64,000 bases of DNA, from the NCBI GenBank assembly GCA_023228065.1, contig JALOBX010000003.1, positions 62,001-126,000 on the forward strand, written 5' to 3'. Positions 53,429 to 61,338 of this stretch are shown piece by piece (within the stretch, counting starts at the first letter, position 1; each line of letters starts with the position of its first letter). The stretch comes from Candidatus Pacearchaeota archaeon. Lineage in GTDB: Archaea > Nanoarchaeota > Nanoarchaeia > Pacearchaeales > GW2011-AR1. The notes under the pieces are model-generated. The model saw only the letters and a program-made list of their open reading frames with translations, did not search any database and was not told where the DNA came from. A program made the position numbers and the translations under genes.

Positions 53429-53782
53429 TCAATAACTCCACTTCCGAAGATCTTTTTTTCCAAAAAACAATTCAAGTGGTTCCCCACTGCTAACGAGAAA
53501 TCCTTCTTTAGTTAAGTATAGATATTCTGTATCATAATGACCAACAGATCCAAGATAAATACCATTAGGTACATCGCGTTTCTCAAATAACTCGATAGGT
53601 GTAAAGTATATATAAACATATTTAACATTAAAAGAACTTTTACTTACCCACAAATACATTTCATCTTTGTTGATTACTATTTGGCGTTCTAGTCGCTCTT
53701 TTTCTACATAAAAACAAAATATTACACTAATAAGTAAGAATAAAGTTAACACAATAATTCTCGCTCTCTCCATCTTATTCAT
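53429..53782 (-). CDS. exported or anchored TKEGFLV-related protein, 117 aa
   Basis: N-terminal hydrophobic helix (ARIIVLTLFLLISVIFCFYV) then a soluble part with VYIYFTPIEL and YLYLTKEGFLVSSGEPLELF, resembling the exported proteins at 43999 and 44655. Probably anchored facing the periplasm. Confidence 0.65.
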   Translation of the reverse strand: MNKMERARIIVLTLFLLISVIFCFYVEKERLERQIVINKDEMYLWVSKSSFNVKYVYIYFTPIELFEKRDVPNGIYLGSVGHYDTEYLYLTKEGFLVSSGEPLELFFGKKDLRKWSY

Positions 53783-53850
53783 TTTCTACTCCTTTATTCA
53801 CAATAATGTCTAACTTCTAAAACAGGTATATTATATTCACTATATTTTAA

Positions 53851-54147
53851 TCACGGAAGCATTATTAAAGTCCCATCACTGAAACTATCACCATATTTAG
53901 AAATAAAATATATCAAATCTTCTAACGCTGTGATTTCGATTGTCCAAACTTCCTCTTCTATATCTCTGTATGACCAATCACCTTCTTCTCTATGATTAAA
54001 GCCAGTGGACATAAACTTATCCTTCCTACCGTTTTCTTTCATATGCTTAAAAGTTTCTCTCCACCGTTCATGACGTATAACTGTCTCCAAAATAGCATCG
54101 CGACATTGCGGAATGTCATTTGAATACTGATTAATTATAAACTTCAT
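53851..54147 (-). CDS. hypothetical protein, 98 aa
   Basis: GAGTAGAAA before ATG. Beta-rich with a central FMSTGFNHREEGDWSYRDIE and an acidic Gly-rich end. No family. Confidence 0.65.
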   Translation of the reverse strand: MKFIINQYSNDIPQCRDAILETVIRHERWRETFKHMKENGRKDKFMSTGFNHREEGDWSYRDIEEEVWTIEITALEDLIYFISKYGDSFSDGTLIMLP

Positions 54148-54171
54148 TTTCTACTCCCCATTTCTTATGTC

Positions 54172-54330
54172 TCATCTCTTTACTGTTAAAATAATTAATA
54201 AGCAAATCCATATATAGGTTAGAATACAATCAATATCAGATATAGAATGGGATTTTGCTAATACTTTAAACACAAGATATAATATAGATATAACAACTAT
54301 TCTCCATTCTGAAAGTACTTCTTTAATCAT
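54172..54330 (-). CDS. membrane mini-protein, 52 aa
   Basis: Two hydrophobic stretches (IVVISILYLVFKVLA and ILTYIWICLLIILTV). ATG overlaps the upstream gene by 4 bases. Confidence 0.55.
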   Translation of the reverse strand: MIKEVLSEWRIVVISILYLVFKVLAKSHSISDIDCILTYIWICLLIILTVKR

Positions 54331-54539
54331 TCCTTATCTCCATAAATAACATCAAAGAGTTTATTAGCTAATTCTTGCTCTGCTCTGCTTTCTGCTACAA
54401 TATCTGATACGTCAACTATATTTGGAGTAACTTTTAAAACACCTTTTATTTGCTCAATAGCTTTAGTTGTCTTCTTAGCGTCATCTGATCTAATATCTTG
54501 TTCTAAAACAACTATAAAACTGTTATATCTATCTGTCAT
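54327..54539 (-). CDS. conserved phage protein, 70 aa
   Basis: RYNSFIVVLEQDIRSDDAKKT then IEQIKGVLKVTPNIVDVSD reproduces a small protein common in tailed phages ('hxhxhxxDhReDDAexhxxAIxxIKGVxxVxPxhxD'). Alpha/beta, ferredoxin-like. Function unknown. Confidence 0.8.
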   Translation of the reverse strand: MTDRYNSFIVVLEQDIRSDDAKKTTKAIEQIKGVLKVTPNIVDVSDIVAESRAEQELANKLFDVIYGDKE

Positions 54540-54775
54540 TTCTTATGCCTCACTAATTCAACTAACTTTTTAAAAAAGTAATTTTCCGCTTTAGGTCTAA
54601 TATATAAAACACTCCATTCAGCATGGCAATCTTGACATTCAATATGCTTTTCTATACCATGTTTTTTTAATTCTGGATGTCTATCGTGTTCTGGTGTTTT
54701 GCCTGTTAAAATAACATAGCCTAAGCACCAAGGACATATGCTATCATTAGGATAATTAAGCATTCTTTTTGTCAT
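54536..54775 (-). CDS. zinc-ribbon protein with duplicated C-terminus, 79 aa
   Basis: SICPWCLGYVI and IECQDCHAEWSV form a ribbon. The last residues KKLVELVRHKK are identical to the end of the next gene upstream, encoded by a 31-bp direct repeat. ATGA overlap downstream. Confidence 0.7.
   Translation of the reverse strand: MTKRMLNYPNDSICPWCLGYVILTGKTPEHDRHPELKKHGIEKHIECQDCHAEWSVLYIRPKAENYFFKKLVELVRHKK
54539..54569. repeat. 31-bp direct repeat, copy A
   Basis: TTTCTTATGCCTCACTAATT... differs at one base from 54789-54819. It encodes the shared C-terminus KLVELVRHKK on the minus strand. Confidence 0.85.
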
Positions 54776-54785
54776 TTCTCACTCC

Positions 54786-55574
54786 TCATTTCTTATGCCT
54801 TACTAATTCAACTAACTTTCTTTTCAATTCCTCTTGGTCAAGCTCTCTATTTGTAGACCTAACTGCTTCTAGCATCAACTTATTAAACTCGTAATCAAAT
54901 CCATCGTGTCGCGTTTCAGTTATTTCAGTTGGATGCTCTCCTGTCAGCAAACTAATCTGCTTATCTACTTCTGCTAAAGTCTTTACTGCTTCACCCATAC
55001 TATTAAAGCCAAGATTCTGTGTCCATTTAGGTTCTTTAATATCAAGAAACTTTTGGATATCAGGAAACTTAGCATTAAAAATATAAGTCAAAACTAAAGT
55101 CCTAATAGCATGATAATCTGCTAATTTCTGAGCATCATCTACTATAAGTTCTTTGAAATAACCACGATCAAGTATCTTTTGCTGCTTCTTTAATTTTATA
55201 TTCTGTTTATCTATTACTGATCCAAGTTCAATTTGAGTGTCTATGTTTTTTAACAAAGCTAATTCTATAGCATCAATATCATCTAATATAGTTACTGCTC
55301 CTGTGATATCTGTAAATATCTTTTTTCTGCCAGCCGGAGTTAAACTGGCATAGTTTTCAACATCCTTCTGAGCTTTTTGAAGTATAAAATCAAGTCGCTT
55401 GTAGTTGTGCCAAATACAATTACACTGAAACTTTTCATCTGACCATTTAATCAAGCTAACTACACTAGGAAGTTCTTTATATTTTCGCTTTACTTCTGAA
55501 AATACATTTTTACATTCTCTATAAGCTAAGTAAGCTTTTTTATGATCAGCTACTGTAAATTCCGATTTTCTCAT
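54786..55574 (-). CDS. hypothetical helical protein, 262 aa
   Basis: All-helical with CNCIWHNYKR near residue 52 and long Lys/Glu/Asp helices. The C-terminus is the duplicated KLVELVRHKK. The size and helical character would suit a terminase small subunit or other DNA-binding oligomer, but no HTH signature is convincing. Confidence 0.65.
   Translation of the reverse strand: MRKSEFTVADHKKAYLAYRECKNVFSEVKRKYKELPSVVSLIKWSDEKFQCNCIWHNYKRLDFILQKAQKDVENYASLTPAGRKKIFTDITGAVTILDDIDAIELALLKNIDTQIELGSVIDKQNIKLKKQQKILDRGYFKELIVDDAQKLADYHAIRTLVLTYIFNAKFPDIQKFLDIKEPKWTQNLGFNSMGEAVKTLAEVDKQISLLTGEHPTEITETRHDGFDYEFNKLMLEAVRSTNRELDQEELKRKLVELVRHKK
54789..54819. repeat. 31-bp direct repeat, copy B
   Basis: Second copy, starting exactly 250 bases after copy A, one mismatch (C to T). 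Confidence 0.85.
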
Positions 55575-55632
55575 GTTATCCTATATTTAAATTTTAATAG
55601 TTTAAATTTTAAAGATAATAGTTATATATAAG

Positions 55633-55812
55633 TTAATTAATTATAATATAAACAATTCTTAAAATAGAGGCAATTACTAATAAGATAGAAAAACTAAGCA
55701 CTAAAAGTTTTAAGCATGTCTTTATACCTATTTCTTGTAATATACAAACAACTACAAATAGTAAAAATAAACCTAAAATTGTAAAAGCTGATATATTATA
55801 AAATGTTTCCAC
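55633..55812 (-). CDS. two-helix membrane protein, 59 aa (GTG start)
   Basis: GTG start. Two hydrophobic helices (FTILGLFLLFVVVCIL and LLVLSFSILLVIASIL). It fills most of a 300-base gap otherwise made of AT-rich sequence with TTTAAATTTTAA-type repeats on both sides. No SD, so uncertain. Confidence 0.45.
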   Translation of the reverse strand: METFYNISAFTILGLFLLFVVVCILQEIGIKTCLKLLVLSFSILLVIASILRIVYIIIN

Positions 55813-55874
55813 TTCTATCTCATTATATTAAATTTAAACTAATTTAAAGTATTATATAAGTTAATTTATTTATT

Positions 55875-56411
55875 TTAATTATCTTGTTTCCTTTCATATA
55901 AATTACACACTAACCAATTATCTTTAAAATGCTTTGGTAGAATTACTTTTTCATTACAAATAAATGGGTTATCATGTCGCATAGGATATCTACAAAATGT
56001 TATGACACTTCCATATACACAATTAAAACAACAATCTACGTGTTTTGCTGGTCTAAGATTAATATCTTTTGGACCTATTTTAACTATAATATTAAAAGCA
56101 TCGCCCATTTTAAGATAAGCAGATGAATATTTACTAGATAATTTATAGGCTTCTTTATTTATGATCCTAGAACCGCTTTTATTCCAAGTTAAGTTCCAAT
56201 GAGTTTCACGTTCTCCTCTAAAAATCATCATCGTGTTCTCAATTTCCTTTCTTATAGTCCTATAATCCTCTATAGTATATTTTTTATCAAGCTTTTTAAC
56301 TCTTTCAATCAGAGAATTAACTTCTTCAATATATTTACTATCTTGTGGAAGATTTTCTATAACAACTACAAGAGCATTAATTACTTCTTCGTACATTTTT
56401 CTTTCCTTCAA
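55875..56411 (-). CDS. Cys-rich family protein with helical N-terminal domain, 178 aa
   Basis: Helical first 115 residues (coiled-coil-like YTIEDYRTIRKEIENTMMIF), then CCFNCVYGSVITFCRYP...FICNEK and the family end VCNLYERKQDN, which is nearly identical to the end of 56732-56986 (ICDLYERKQD). The DCCxxC module is here fused to an extra domain. Confidence 0.7.
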   Translation of the reverse strand: MKERKMYEEVINALVVVIENLPQDSKYIEEVNSLIERVKKLDKKYTIEDYRTIRKEIENTMMIFRGERETHWNLTWNKSGSRIINKEAYKLSSKYSSAYLKMGDAFNIIVKIGPKDINLRPAKHVDCCFNCVYGSVITFCRYPMRHDNPFICNEKVILPKHFKDNWLVCNLYERKQDN

Positions 56412-56426
56412 ATAAACTTACATTAT

Positions 56427-56708
56427 CTAATAGAATAATCTTGGAACATCAATACTATTATTACCTATTCGCAACTCTTTAGTAGAAATCTTTTTGCAGT
56501 ACTCTTTTATAGATTCTTCTATTGTATTTCCATTACCATAAACACCAACCAAAAAACCTTTATTATCTGGAACCCAAGAATTTTCAAATGTAGCAAAAAA
56601 CCTTGCTGGATCAGAAATAGGTAAATTTCTCTCCTCCACAATTAATTTTAAGTTATGTTGCTTTTCAAAATCTAAAATGTTTACATTTGGGATCATTATA
56701 ACTTCCAT
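56427..56708 (-). CDS. conserved phage protein, 93 aa
   Basis: KLIVEERNLPISDPARFFATF...FLVGVYGNGNTIEESIKEYC...ISTKELRI...VPRLFY matches a small, widely distributed phage protein with a 'GxGxTxeeAhxdYxxxIsxxxLV' pattern. ATG at 56708 or the internal 56696. Function unknown. Confidence 0.75.
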   Translation of the reverse strand: MEVIMIPNVNILDFEKQHNLKLIVEERNLPISDPARFFATFENSWVPDNKGFLVGVYGNGNTIEESIKEYCKKISTKELRIGNNSIDVPRLFY

Positions 56709-56731
56709 TTTATAATATCTCTTTCAAAAGT

Positions 56732-56986
56732 TTAAGAGTTAACAATATCTTGCTTCCTTTCATATAAATCACAAATATAGTAATAATAAGTCCAATTAGT
56801 CTTTTCATTATTAGAACAACTTAAGTCTACTTTCCAAGATTCCACATCTAGTCTATTCATCATACTACAAAAACCTTCTCCCTCAGCATAGTAGTATTTA
56901 TTAAAATACAAACAATTTGAACAGCAATCTGGTAAAGATACTTTTCTAAAGTTGTGCTCTATATTAAACTCTCTCCTTAGTATCAT
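56732..56986 (-). CDS. DCCxxC-family Cys-rich protein, 84 aa
   Basis: Start 56986 has GGAGGAAGAGG just upstream and overlaps the previous stop. HNFRKVSLPDCCSNCLYFNK, GEGFCSMM, LSCSNNE and YYICDLYERKQD form the full family signature. Confidence 0.75.
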   Translation of the reverse strand: MILRREFNIEHNFRKVSLPDCCSNCLYFNKYYYAEGEGFCSMMNRLDVESWKVDLSCSNNEKTNWTYYYYICDLYERKQDIVNS

Positions 56987-57453
56987 CCTCTTCCTCCATA
57001 TAAACTTCTTTCTATCCATTCCCTACTAAGCCTATGAATTATTTGATTAAATTTATTCCTTTTATACCATTCAAGTACTGGCAAACCCCCTTTTATAGAT
57101 TTTCCCGCCCCTATCCAATCACATAACATTTCTTTAGTATAATCTCCATACATATAAATAGCTTCATATCCACCATCATCAAAATGTAAAATCCAGTATT
57201 GCCAGTGATGGGGATTTCTATGAATATGTTTTAACCAAGCTTTATTAAAAGCCTTTAAAAGAGAAAGTTTATCATACTCATCAAGTTTTGAATAATCACT
57301 ATAAAAATACTTTGCATAAGAAATAAATTCATCTGGCAAAAATTTACTTAGATCATGAGTTATTCCACGCCATAGTATTCCTTCTTTACGACATTCTATA
57401 AAGACATAATATTTATGTCTTAAAACATACCAAAAATATTTTAAATATATCAT
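56983..57453 (-). CDS. DUF5662 family protein (HD-like), 156 aa
   Basis: WRGITHDLSKFLPDEFISYA (about 28-47) and WLKHIHRNPHHWQYWIL (about 73-89) are the hallmark segments of DUF5662, a phage and bacterial family with an HD-domain-like His/Asp set. The DGG...MYGDYTKEMLCDWIGAG segment follows. Possibly a phosphohydrolase. Activity unknown. Confidence 0.8.
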   Translation of the reverse strand: MIYLKYFWYVLRHKYYVFIECRKEGILWRGITHDLSKFLPDEFISYAKYFYSDYSKLDEYDKLSLLKAFNKAWLKHIHRNPHHWQYWILHFDDGGYEAIYMYGDYTKEMLCDWIGAGKSIKGGLPVLEWYKRNKFNQIIHRLSREWIERSLYGGRG

Positions 57454-57464
57454 TTTGTTTATCT

Positions 57465-57794
57465 TTAAAGAAATTTACTAAATTCCGCTATAAACATCTC
57501 ATTAATATTTTTCTGTTCGTCTATAAAAACAATAGTATAAAGCTCAAACAACTTATTGTTTTTACCTTTTTTCCAAATGTGAGTTTCTTCTTGACCATGT
57601 TTAATAGTCAATTTATAATAATCACTACCAAAAACATTTAATCCAGATAAACTATCTATTGGAGTTCCCAATGTAAATTCAACTCTACCTCCTAATACTG
57701 CTTTTGCTAAAAACTTATTATTAATATACCAGATCAACTTTTTAGTTTTTGTCAATTTAATAACAATATCTAATAACTTTTCTTCACTATTCAT
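57465..57794 (-). CDS. hypothetical protein, tandem paralog A, 109 aa
   Basis: LLDIVIKLTKTKKLIWYINN, YYKLTIKH, NKLFELYTIVF and EFSKFL are shared with 57806-58147 next to it. More distant copies are at 49783 and 51737. Tandem duplication. Confidence 0.7.
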   Translation of the reverse strand: MNSEEKLLDIVIKLTKTKKLIWYINNKFLAKAVLGGRVEFTLGTPIDSLSGLNVFGSDYYKLTIKHGQEETHIWKKGKNNKLFELYTIVFIDEQKNINEMFIAEFSKFL

Positions 57795-57805
57795 TTCACT
57801 TTCCT

Positions 57806-58147
57806 TTAAAGAAACTTACTAAATTCTTCTATAAGCTTTTCTTCTCCAACTTTATATTCTATATTATTAAAAATTATAGAATAGAGCTCAAACAATTTAC
57901 TATTCTTTGTATTGGTATCAAAGAAAATAGTTTTTATAACTAGTCCACATTGTTTAATTACTAAATTATAATAATCACTGGTATTAATGCCTCTTGAATA
58001 AAAAATTGTAAATTCATATCTGTTATCTAATATTGAGTGAGCTATAGCTGTATATTTGTTATCCATATACCAGATCAACTTTTTAGTTTTTGTCAATTTA
58101 ATAATGATGTCAATAACGACGTCTAATAATCTTTCTTCACTGTTCAT
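57806..58147 (-). CDS. hypothetical protein, tandem paralog B, 113 aa
   Basis: Same segments as paralog A: IIIKLTKTKKLIWYMDNK, YYNLVIK, SKLFELYSIIF, EFSKFL. ATGA overlap with its upstream gene. Confidence 0.7.
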   Translation of the reverse strand: MNSEERLLDVVIDIIIKLTKTKKLIWYMDNKYTAIAHSILDNRYEFTIFYSRGINTSDYYNLVIKQCGLVIKTIFFDTNTKNSKLFELYSIIFNNIEYKVGEEKLIEEFSKFL

Positions 58148-58356
58148 TTTATTTGACTCCTCCCTGTATTTTCTTTGACCAATCTAATTGTAATAGTTTC
58201 AAAATAATGATTTTTCTTGTCATCAACTTTTATTTCAAATACTCTTTTGCAAAGATCTTCTATAGATTCATTTTCTATATAATCATAAGCAACTAACAAA
58301 TCTCTAGAATGATCTCCTCTATATTCAGATGTTTCTTTTATAATTGAAAGTTTCAT
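58144..58356 (-). CDS. hypothetical protein, 70 aa
   Basis: Basic/acidic alpha-beta protein with LVAYDYIENESIEDLCKRVF. No motif. ATGA overlap downstream. Confidence 0.65.
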   Translation of the reverse strand: MKLSIIKETSEYRGDHSRDLLVAYDYIENESIEDLCKRVFEIKVDDKKNHYFETITIRLVKENTGRSQIK

Positions 58357-58359
58357 TTT

Positions 58360-58785
58360 CTATTCCTCATACGCATCATCTTTATTATTCCAAGGCTTAA
58401 AGTTTTCTATTTCTTCAATACTAGGAAATGAACCGGTAAAGCAAATAACACGATCATCAATGGTAACATGTGCTGGCGGTTTATAATCTGGAAATGTTAT
58501 TTCATTTACAAATTCTATTTCAAGACCATTTTCAATTAGATAACGCTCCATTGCTAATTTACCACACCACGGCTGATATTTTCTGTCTATTTCTCTTCCA
58601 CCATTTTTTGTTGGAACATTTCTACTTGAATGAATATAAACTTGAAACTTATCACACCCAATAAGATTTCTTAAAAAGTCAATTGCTCCAGGAACTGGAG
58701 GATCAGGAATTTTATCAAAATCAATCCAGCGCTGCTTATACGAATGTATAACACCATCAAAATCAATAACTACTATTGGTTTCAT
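58360..58785 (-). CDS. HAD-superfamily phosphatase, phage type, 141 aa
   Basis: VVIDFDGVIH (5-14) with Asp8 and Asp10 is HAD motif I, QVYIHSSR (48-55) is motif II with Ser53, and PPAHVTIDDRVICF (103-116) with Asp110-Asp111 is motif IV. No cap domain of size. This compact form is common in phages and resembles the phosphatase half of polynucleotide kinase/phosphatases, so an RNA or nucleotide 3'-phosphatase role is possible. Substrate unknown. Confidence 0.85.
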   Translation of the reverse strand: MKPIVVIDFDGVIHSYKQRWIDFDKIPDPPVPGAIDFLRNLIGCDKFQVYIHSSRNVPTKNGGREIDRKYQPWCGKLAMERYLIENGLEIEFVNEITFPDYKPPAHVTIDDRVICFTGSFPSIEEIENFKPWNNKDDAYEE

Positions 58786-58952
58786 TCTTTAACCTCATTT
58801 TTAGTTTCAAAATGATGACAAAAATCATCCTCGTATTTTTGCATCTTTATTCTTTCATAATGACAACTACCATAACGCCTACCATAATGAGAATCTCTAT
58901 AATCATCATGAGTCCAATAAATACAATCGCTACATTTTCTAGATGTTTCCAT
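58782..58952 (-). CDS. Cys-rich mini-protein of the CxxC...HFE type, 56 aa
   Basis: METSRKCSDCIYWTHDDYRD, GSCHYERI and DDFCHHFETK: the same four-Cys order as the DCCxxC family with a shorter N-terminus. Start overlaps the upstream gene by 14 bases, and the stop overlaps the HAD gene. Confidence 0.65.
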   Translation of the reverse strand: METSRKCSDCIYWTHDDYRDSHYGRRYGSCHYERIKMQKYEDDFCHHFETKNEVKE

Positions 58953-59277
58953 ATTTTATTAACCTCATTTCAAGTTCTTTAATTCTTTCTTCTGCTTCTC
59001 TTAAAGGATGTTTTGGACAAATCTTTATATGCTCATATAACACTTTTCTTCTCGAAGTTTGTGTTCCTGGAGGATAAGCATGACCACAATAGACACAAGT
59101 AATTATTGTGCCTTCTTGAAGATTATCAATCCATTTTTCAAGATCTAATATTTTTTGTTTTAAACTATTGATATAATCTACAATATCATTAGTAGTTATG
59201 CCACTTTCATAACCATCTTCTATTTGCAAAGTAGAATGGTTTAAAACAATTCCAAATTCATCGATACGCTGTTTCAT
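58939..59277 (-). CDS. conserved phage zinc-finger protein, 112 aa
   Basis: Helical N-terminus, then ITCVYCGHAYPPGTQTSRRK and LYEHIKICPKHPLREAEERI: a 'C-x2-C-G..-PP-GT...-LxxHIxxCxKHP' signature carried by many tailed phages, with a C-terminal coiled coil. Probably a C2HC zinc protein. Function unknown. Confidence 0.8.
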   Translation of the reverse strand: MKQRIDEFGIVLNHSTLQIEDGYESGITTNDIVDYINSLKQKILDLEKWIDNLQEGTIITCVYCGHAYPPGTQTSRRKVLYEHIKICPKHPLREAEERIKELEMRLIKYGNI

Positions 59278-59726
59278 TTTAATGCCTCTAATTCTTTATC
59301 TAAATCTCTTAACTCTGCTTCTGCTTCATTAAACTCTTCAGGATATCTAACTCTCAATTTTGCTATATTCTTTTTCATTACTTCTTCAAAACTAATATCA
59401 AGAACATCACAAATAATTGCTATATACCATAATAGATCCCCAACTTCTTCAACTAAATTTATATTATTTAAAGACTTATTATAAAATATATATTTTTTTA
59501 TAGCGTCAACAAGTTCTCCAGATTCAGTAGAGATGCCAAGAATAGCATGCATAAGCCTCTTATTAATATCTTTAGGTATATCATATGGACTTTCTGTTCT
59601 TTTTACTAAGTCAATATACCATTTACCAAATTTATTCTCATATTCAATAGGATTTTTAATAGTAAGTTCTTCTGGTAAATTTCCTGCTGAAATATTTTTA
59701 AATTTGTTGCTATAGTCTCTTTTCAT
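59274..59726 (-). CDS. MazG-type nucleotide pyrophosphohydrolase
   Basis: Hydrolyses NTPs or dNTPs (or ppGpp-related nucleotides in some phages) to NMP and PPi. The 150 residues include LGISTESGELVDAIKKY with Glu68/Glu71 and VEEVGDLLWYIAIICDVL with Glu94 and Asp97: the ExxE...ExxD metal site of the all-alpha NTP-PPase fold. C-terminus KNIAKLRVRYPEEFNEAEA is typical of phage MazG. Co-translated with the TSCPD protein. Confidence 0.85.
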   Translation of the reverse strand: MKRDYSNKFKNISAGNLPEELTIKNPIEYENKFGKWYIDLVKRTESPYDIPKDINKRLMHAILGISTESGELVDAIKKYIFYNKSLNNINLVEEVGDLLWYIAIICDVLDISFEEVMKKNIAKLRVRYPEEFNEAEAELRDLDKELEALK

Positions 59727-60133
59727 TTCTTTTCCTCAATTTTTTCAACCACTTCTTTCTTTTCTTCTTTACTACTACTGTTTATTCTTGTCTTTATTTC
59801 TTCTTTTGTAGCTTCTTCTAAACATTTTCCAAGCGCATCTATACATGATGTATTATTCTTATCTTCTTTATCAAATGTAGGTGAAAGACATTGAATACCC
59901 TTTAGATCTTTGGCAATCTCAATTAATTCTGCTTCATGTTGCAAAGCTGTAGAAATCATTTTGCCAATAGCTTCGCCCATTGTACTTGGACAAGTACCAG
60001 CCTTTCCAAGTCTCATCATTACTTCTACTGGCTTCCCCTCAGAGTAATTAATTGTTATATATGCATTCCCACAACCTGTTTTTGTTTTTCTAGTAATACC
60101 AAATAGAACTTTATCTCTCTCTTTTTTAGCCAT
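59723..60133 (-). CDS. stand-alone TSCPD-domain protein, 136 aa
   Basis: TKTGCGNAYITINYSEGKPV and RLGKAGTCPSTMGEAIGKMI followed by LKGIQC...NTSCIDALGKCL match the TSCPD domain found at the C-terminus of class II ribonucleotide reductases and as a small separate protein. The lysine/glutamate tail is low-complexity. No reductase core lies next to it. Possibly controls or complements the host reductase. Overlaps MazG by ATGA. Confidence 0.8.
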   Translation of the reverse strand: MAKKERDKVLFGITRKTKTGCGNAYITINYSEGKPVEVMMRLGKAGTCPSTMGEAIGKMISTALQHEAELIEIAKDLKGIQCLSPTFDKEDKNNTSCIDALGKCLEEATKEEIKTRINSSSKEEKKEVVEKIEEKK

Positions 60134-60426
60134 TATTTATCAGTTTGAACCTCCTCATAAATACTTCTTTCAAAATTATCACATAGAGTATATACTTGAA
60201 TATACATTCCTTCGTGCTCATCTACAACGCTCATAAAGTTTGTTTCTTCTTCATCCTCATTCTCTTCATCTAAAAGTTTTGCTTCTTTAAGCTCTTCATC
60301 AATAAATTTGCATCTCCAATCATCTTCTAAACAACAACCAAATTCCATATGCTTGCAGACGTAGCAACAATCAGGAAAAGCATTTAAATCAATTTCTCTA
60401 AAATTAGCATTTTTCATTCTTTTCAT
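60133..60426 (-). CDS. DCCxxC-family Cys-rich protein, 97 aa
   Basis: ANFREIDLNAFPDCCYVCKH, GCCLEDDWRCKF and YTLCDNFERS, interrupted by an acidic low-complexity insert (LLDEENEDEEETN). One-base overlap with the TSCPD gene. Confidence 0.75.
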   Translation of the reverse strand: MKRMKNANFREIDLNAFPDCCYVCKHMEFGCCLEDDWRCKFIDEELKEAKLLDEENEDEEETNFMSVVDEHEGMYIQVYTLCDNFERSIYEEVQTDK

Positions 60427-60428
60427 CT

Positions 60429-60806
60429 TTAATCACCATCATAAATTATTATTATTGGATGAAAATCTTCAGGCATAGGTGGTACTCCATCAAAATGAGT
60501 ATATATTTTTTCTTTTTGTTTCCATTCATAATAAAAAGTATTTATTTCTCTTATTCTATCATGCATAGTTGCTAAAAGAGGTTTTATATAATATTGGTCA
60601 GGAGTTAAAGAAGAATTCAAATCATTACTCAATGAAATTAGATCTGATTCTTTAATAACATATACTAATTCTTCATCTACTTTTTCCAATGTACATGGCA
60701 TTGACTTTATCCAAGCCATTTTTGCTGCATAATTATTATCATAATAATTTCTGCATGAGCATAGCATTAAAACAGTAAAAACTAAAATAGTAATTCTTTT
60801 AAACAT
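60429..60806 (-). CDS. lipoprotein, 125 aa
   Basis: Signal FKRITILVFTVLMLCSC with lipobox LCSC (Cys18), mature part acidic with YNN, a coiled region and the end HFDGVPPMPEDFHPIIIIYD. Membrane-tethered, function unknown. Confidence 0.8.
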   Translation of the reverse strand: MFKRITILVFTVLMLCSCRNYYDNNYAAKMAWIKSMPCTLEKVDEELVYVIKESDLISLSNDLNSSLTPDQYYIKPLLATMHDRIREINTFYYEWKQKEKIYTHFDGVPPMPEDFHPIIIIYDGD

Positions 60807-60807
60807 C

Positions 60808-61338
60808 TCATATCCTCTTTAAGTAAATGGCTATTCTTTTTTTAACCTCTAATAAAAGCTTCCTTATTAAAACGTTTTGTTTAAAATACCAAAAAGATAT
60901 ATATCCATCGTCAATATCTAAATCCCTATAATCTACTGGCCATTTGACAAACTTCCTTAATAGTTTCCCATATATTTTATTAAACACTCTTGTAATAAAA
61001 TTAATAAGTTTTACCATTACAGCAATATAATACTTATTTGAATAAGCTAATCCGTCCCAACCAATAAAATCATTATAAGAAGAGCATTTATAAAGCGTTA
61101 AGTGTTTGCTGCTATACTTATTAGAAGGTTTATTACAATTAAAAAATGGACTAGAAAGTAGCCAAACTTTATTATAGAAAAATTTAATGTCATAATAATC
61201 AAAAAGAAGTGTATGAATTGGATTAGCATATGAAACAAGAACACCATACTTATCTTCTTTCTCTATAGCTAGTTTATTAATGCCATCAATAGCTTCTATA
61301 TAAATATCTTTTATCCAGCATCTATATTCTCCTACCAT
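60808..61338 (-). CDS. hypothetical aromatic protein, 176 aa
   Basis: Start 61338 (MVGEYRCW) overlaps the previous stop (ATGGTAG). Tyr/Phe/Trp-rich with a basic C-terminal helix. Possibly a long relative of the aromatic family. Confidence 0.65.
   Translation of the reverse strand: MVGEYRCWIKDIYIEAIDGINKLAIEKEDKYGVLVSYANPIHTLLFDYYDIKFFYNKVWLLSSPFFNCNKPSNKYSSKHLTLYKCSSYNDFIGWDGLAYSNKYYIAVMVKLINFITRVFNKIYGKLLRKFVKWPVDYRDLDIDDGYISFWYFKQNVLIRKLLLEVKKRIAIYLKRI

Noticed and set aside
53820..53850. Interrupted promoter-like sequence (TATATTATATTCACTATATTTTAA)
   Set aside because: The core is broken by an insertion and its distance to any start is unclear. It is probably a degenerate copy.
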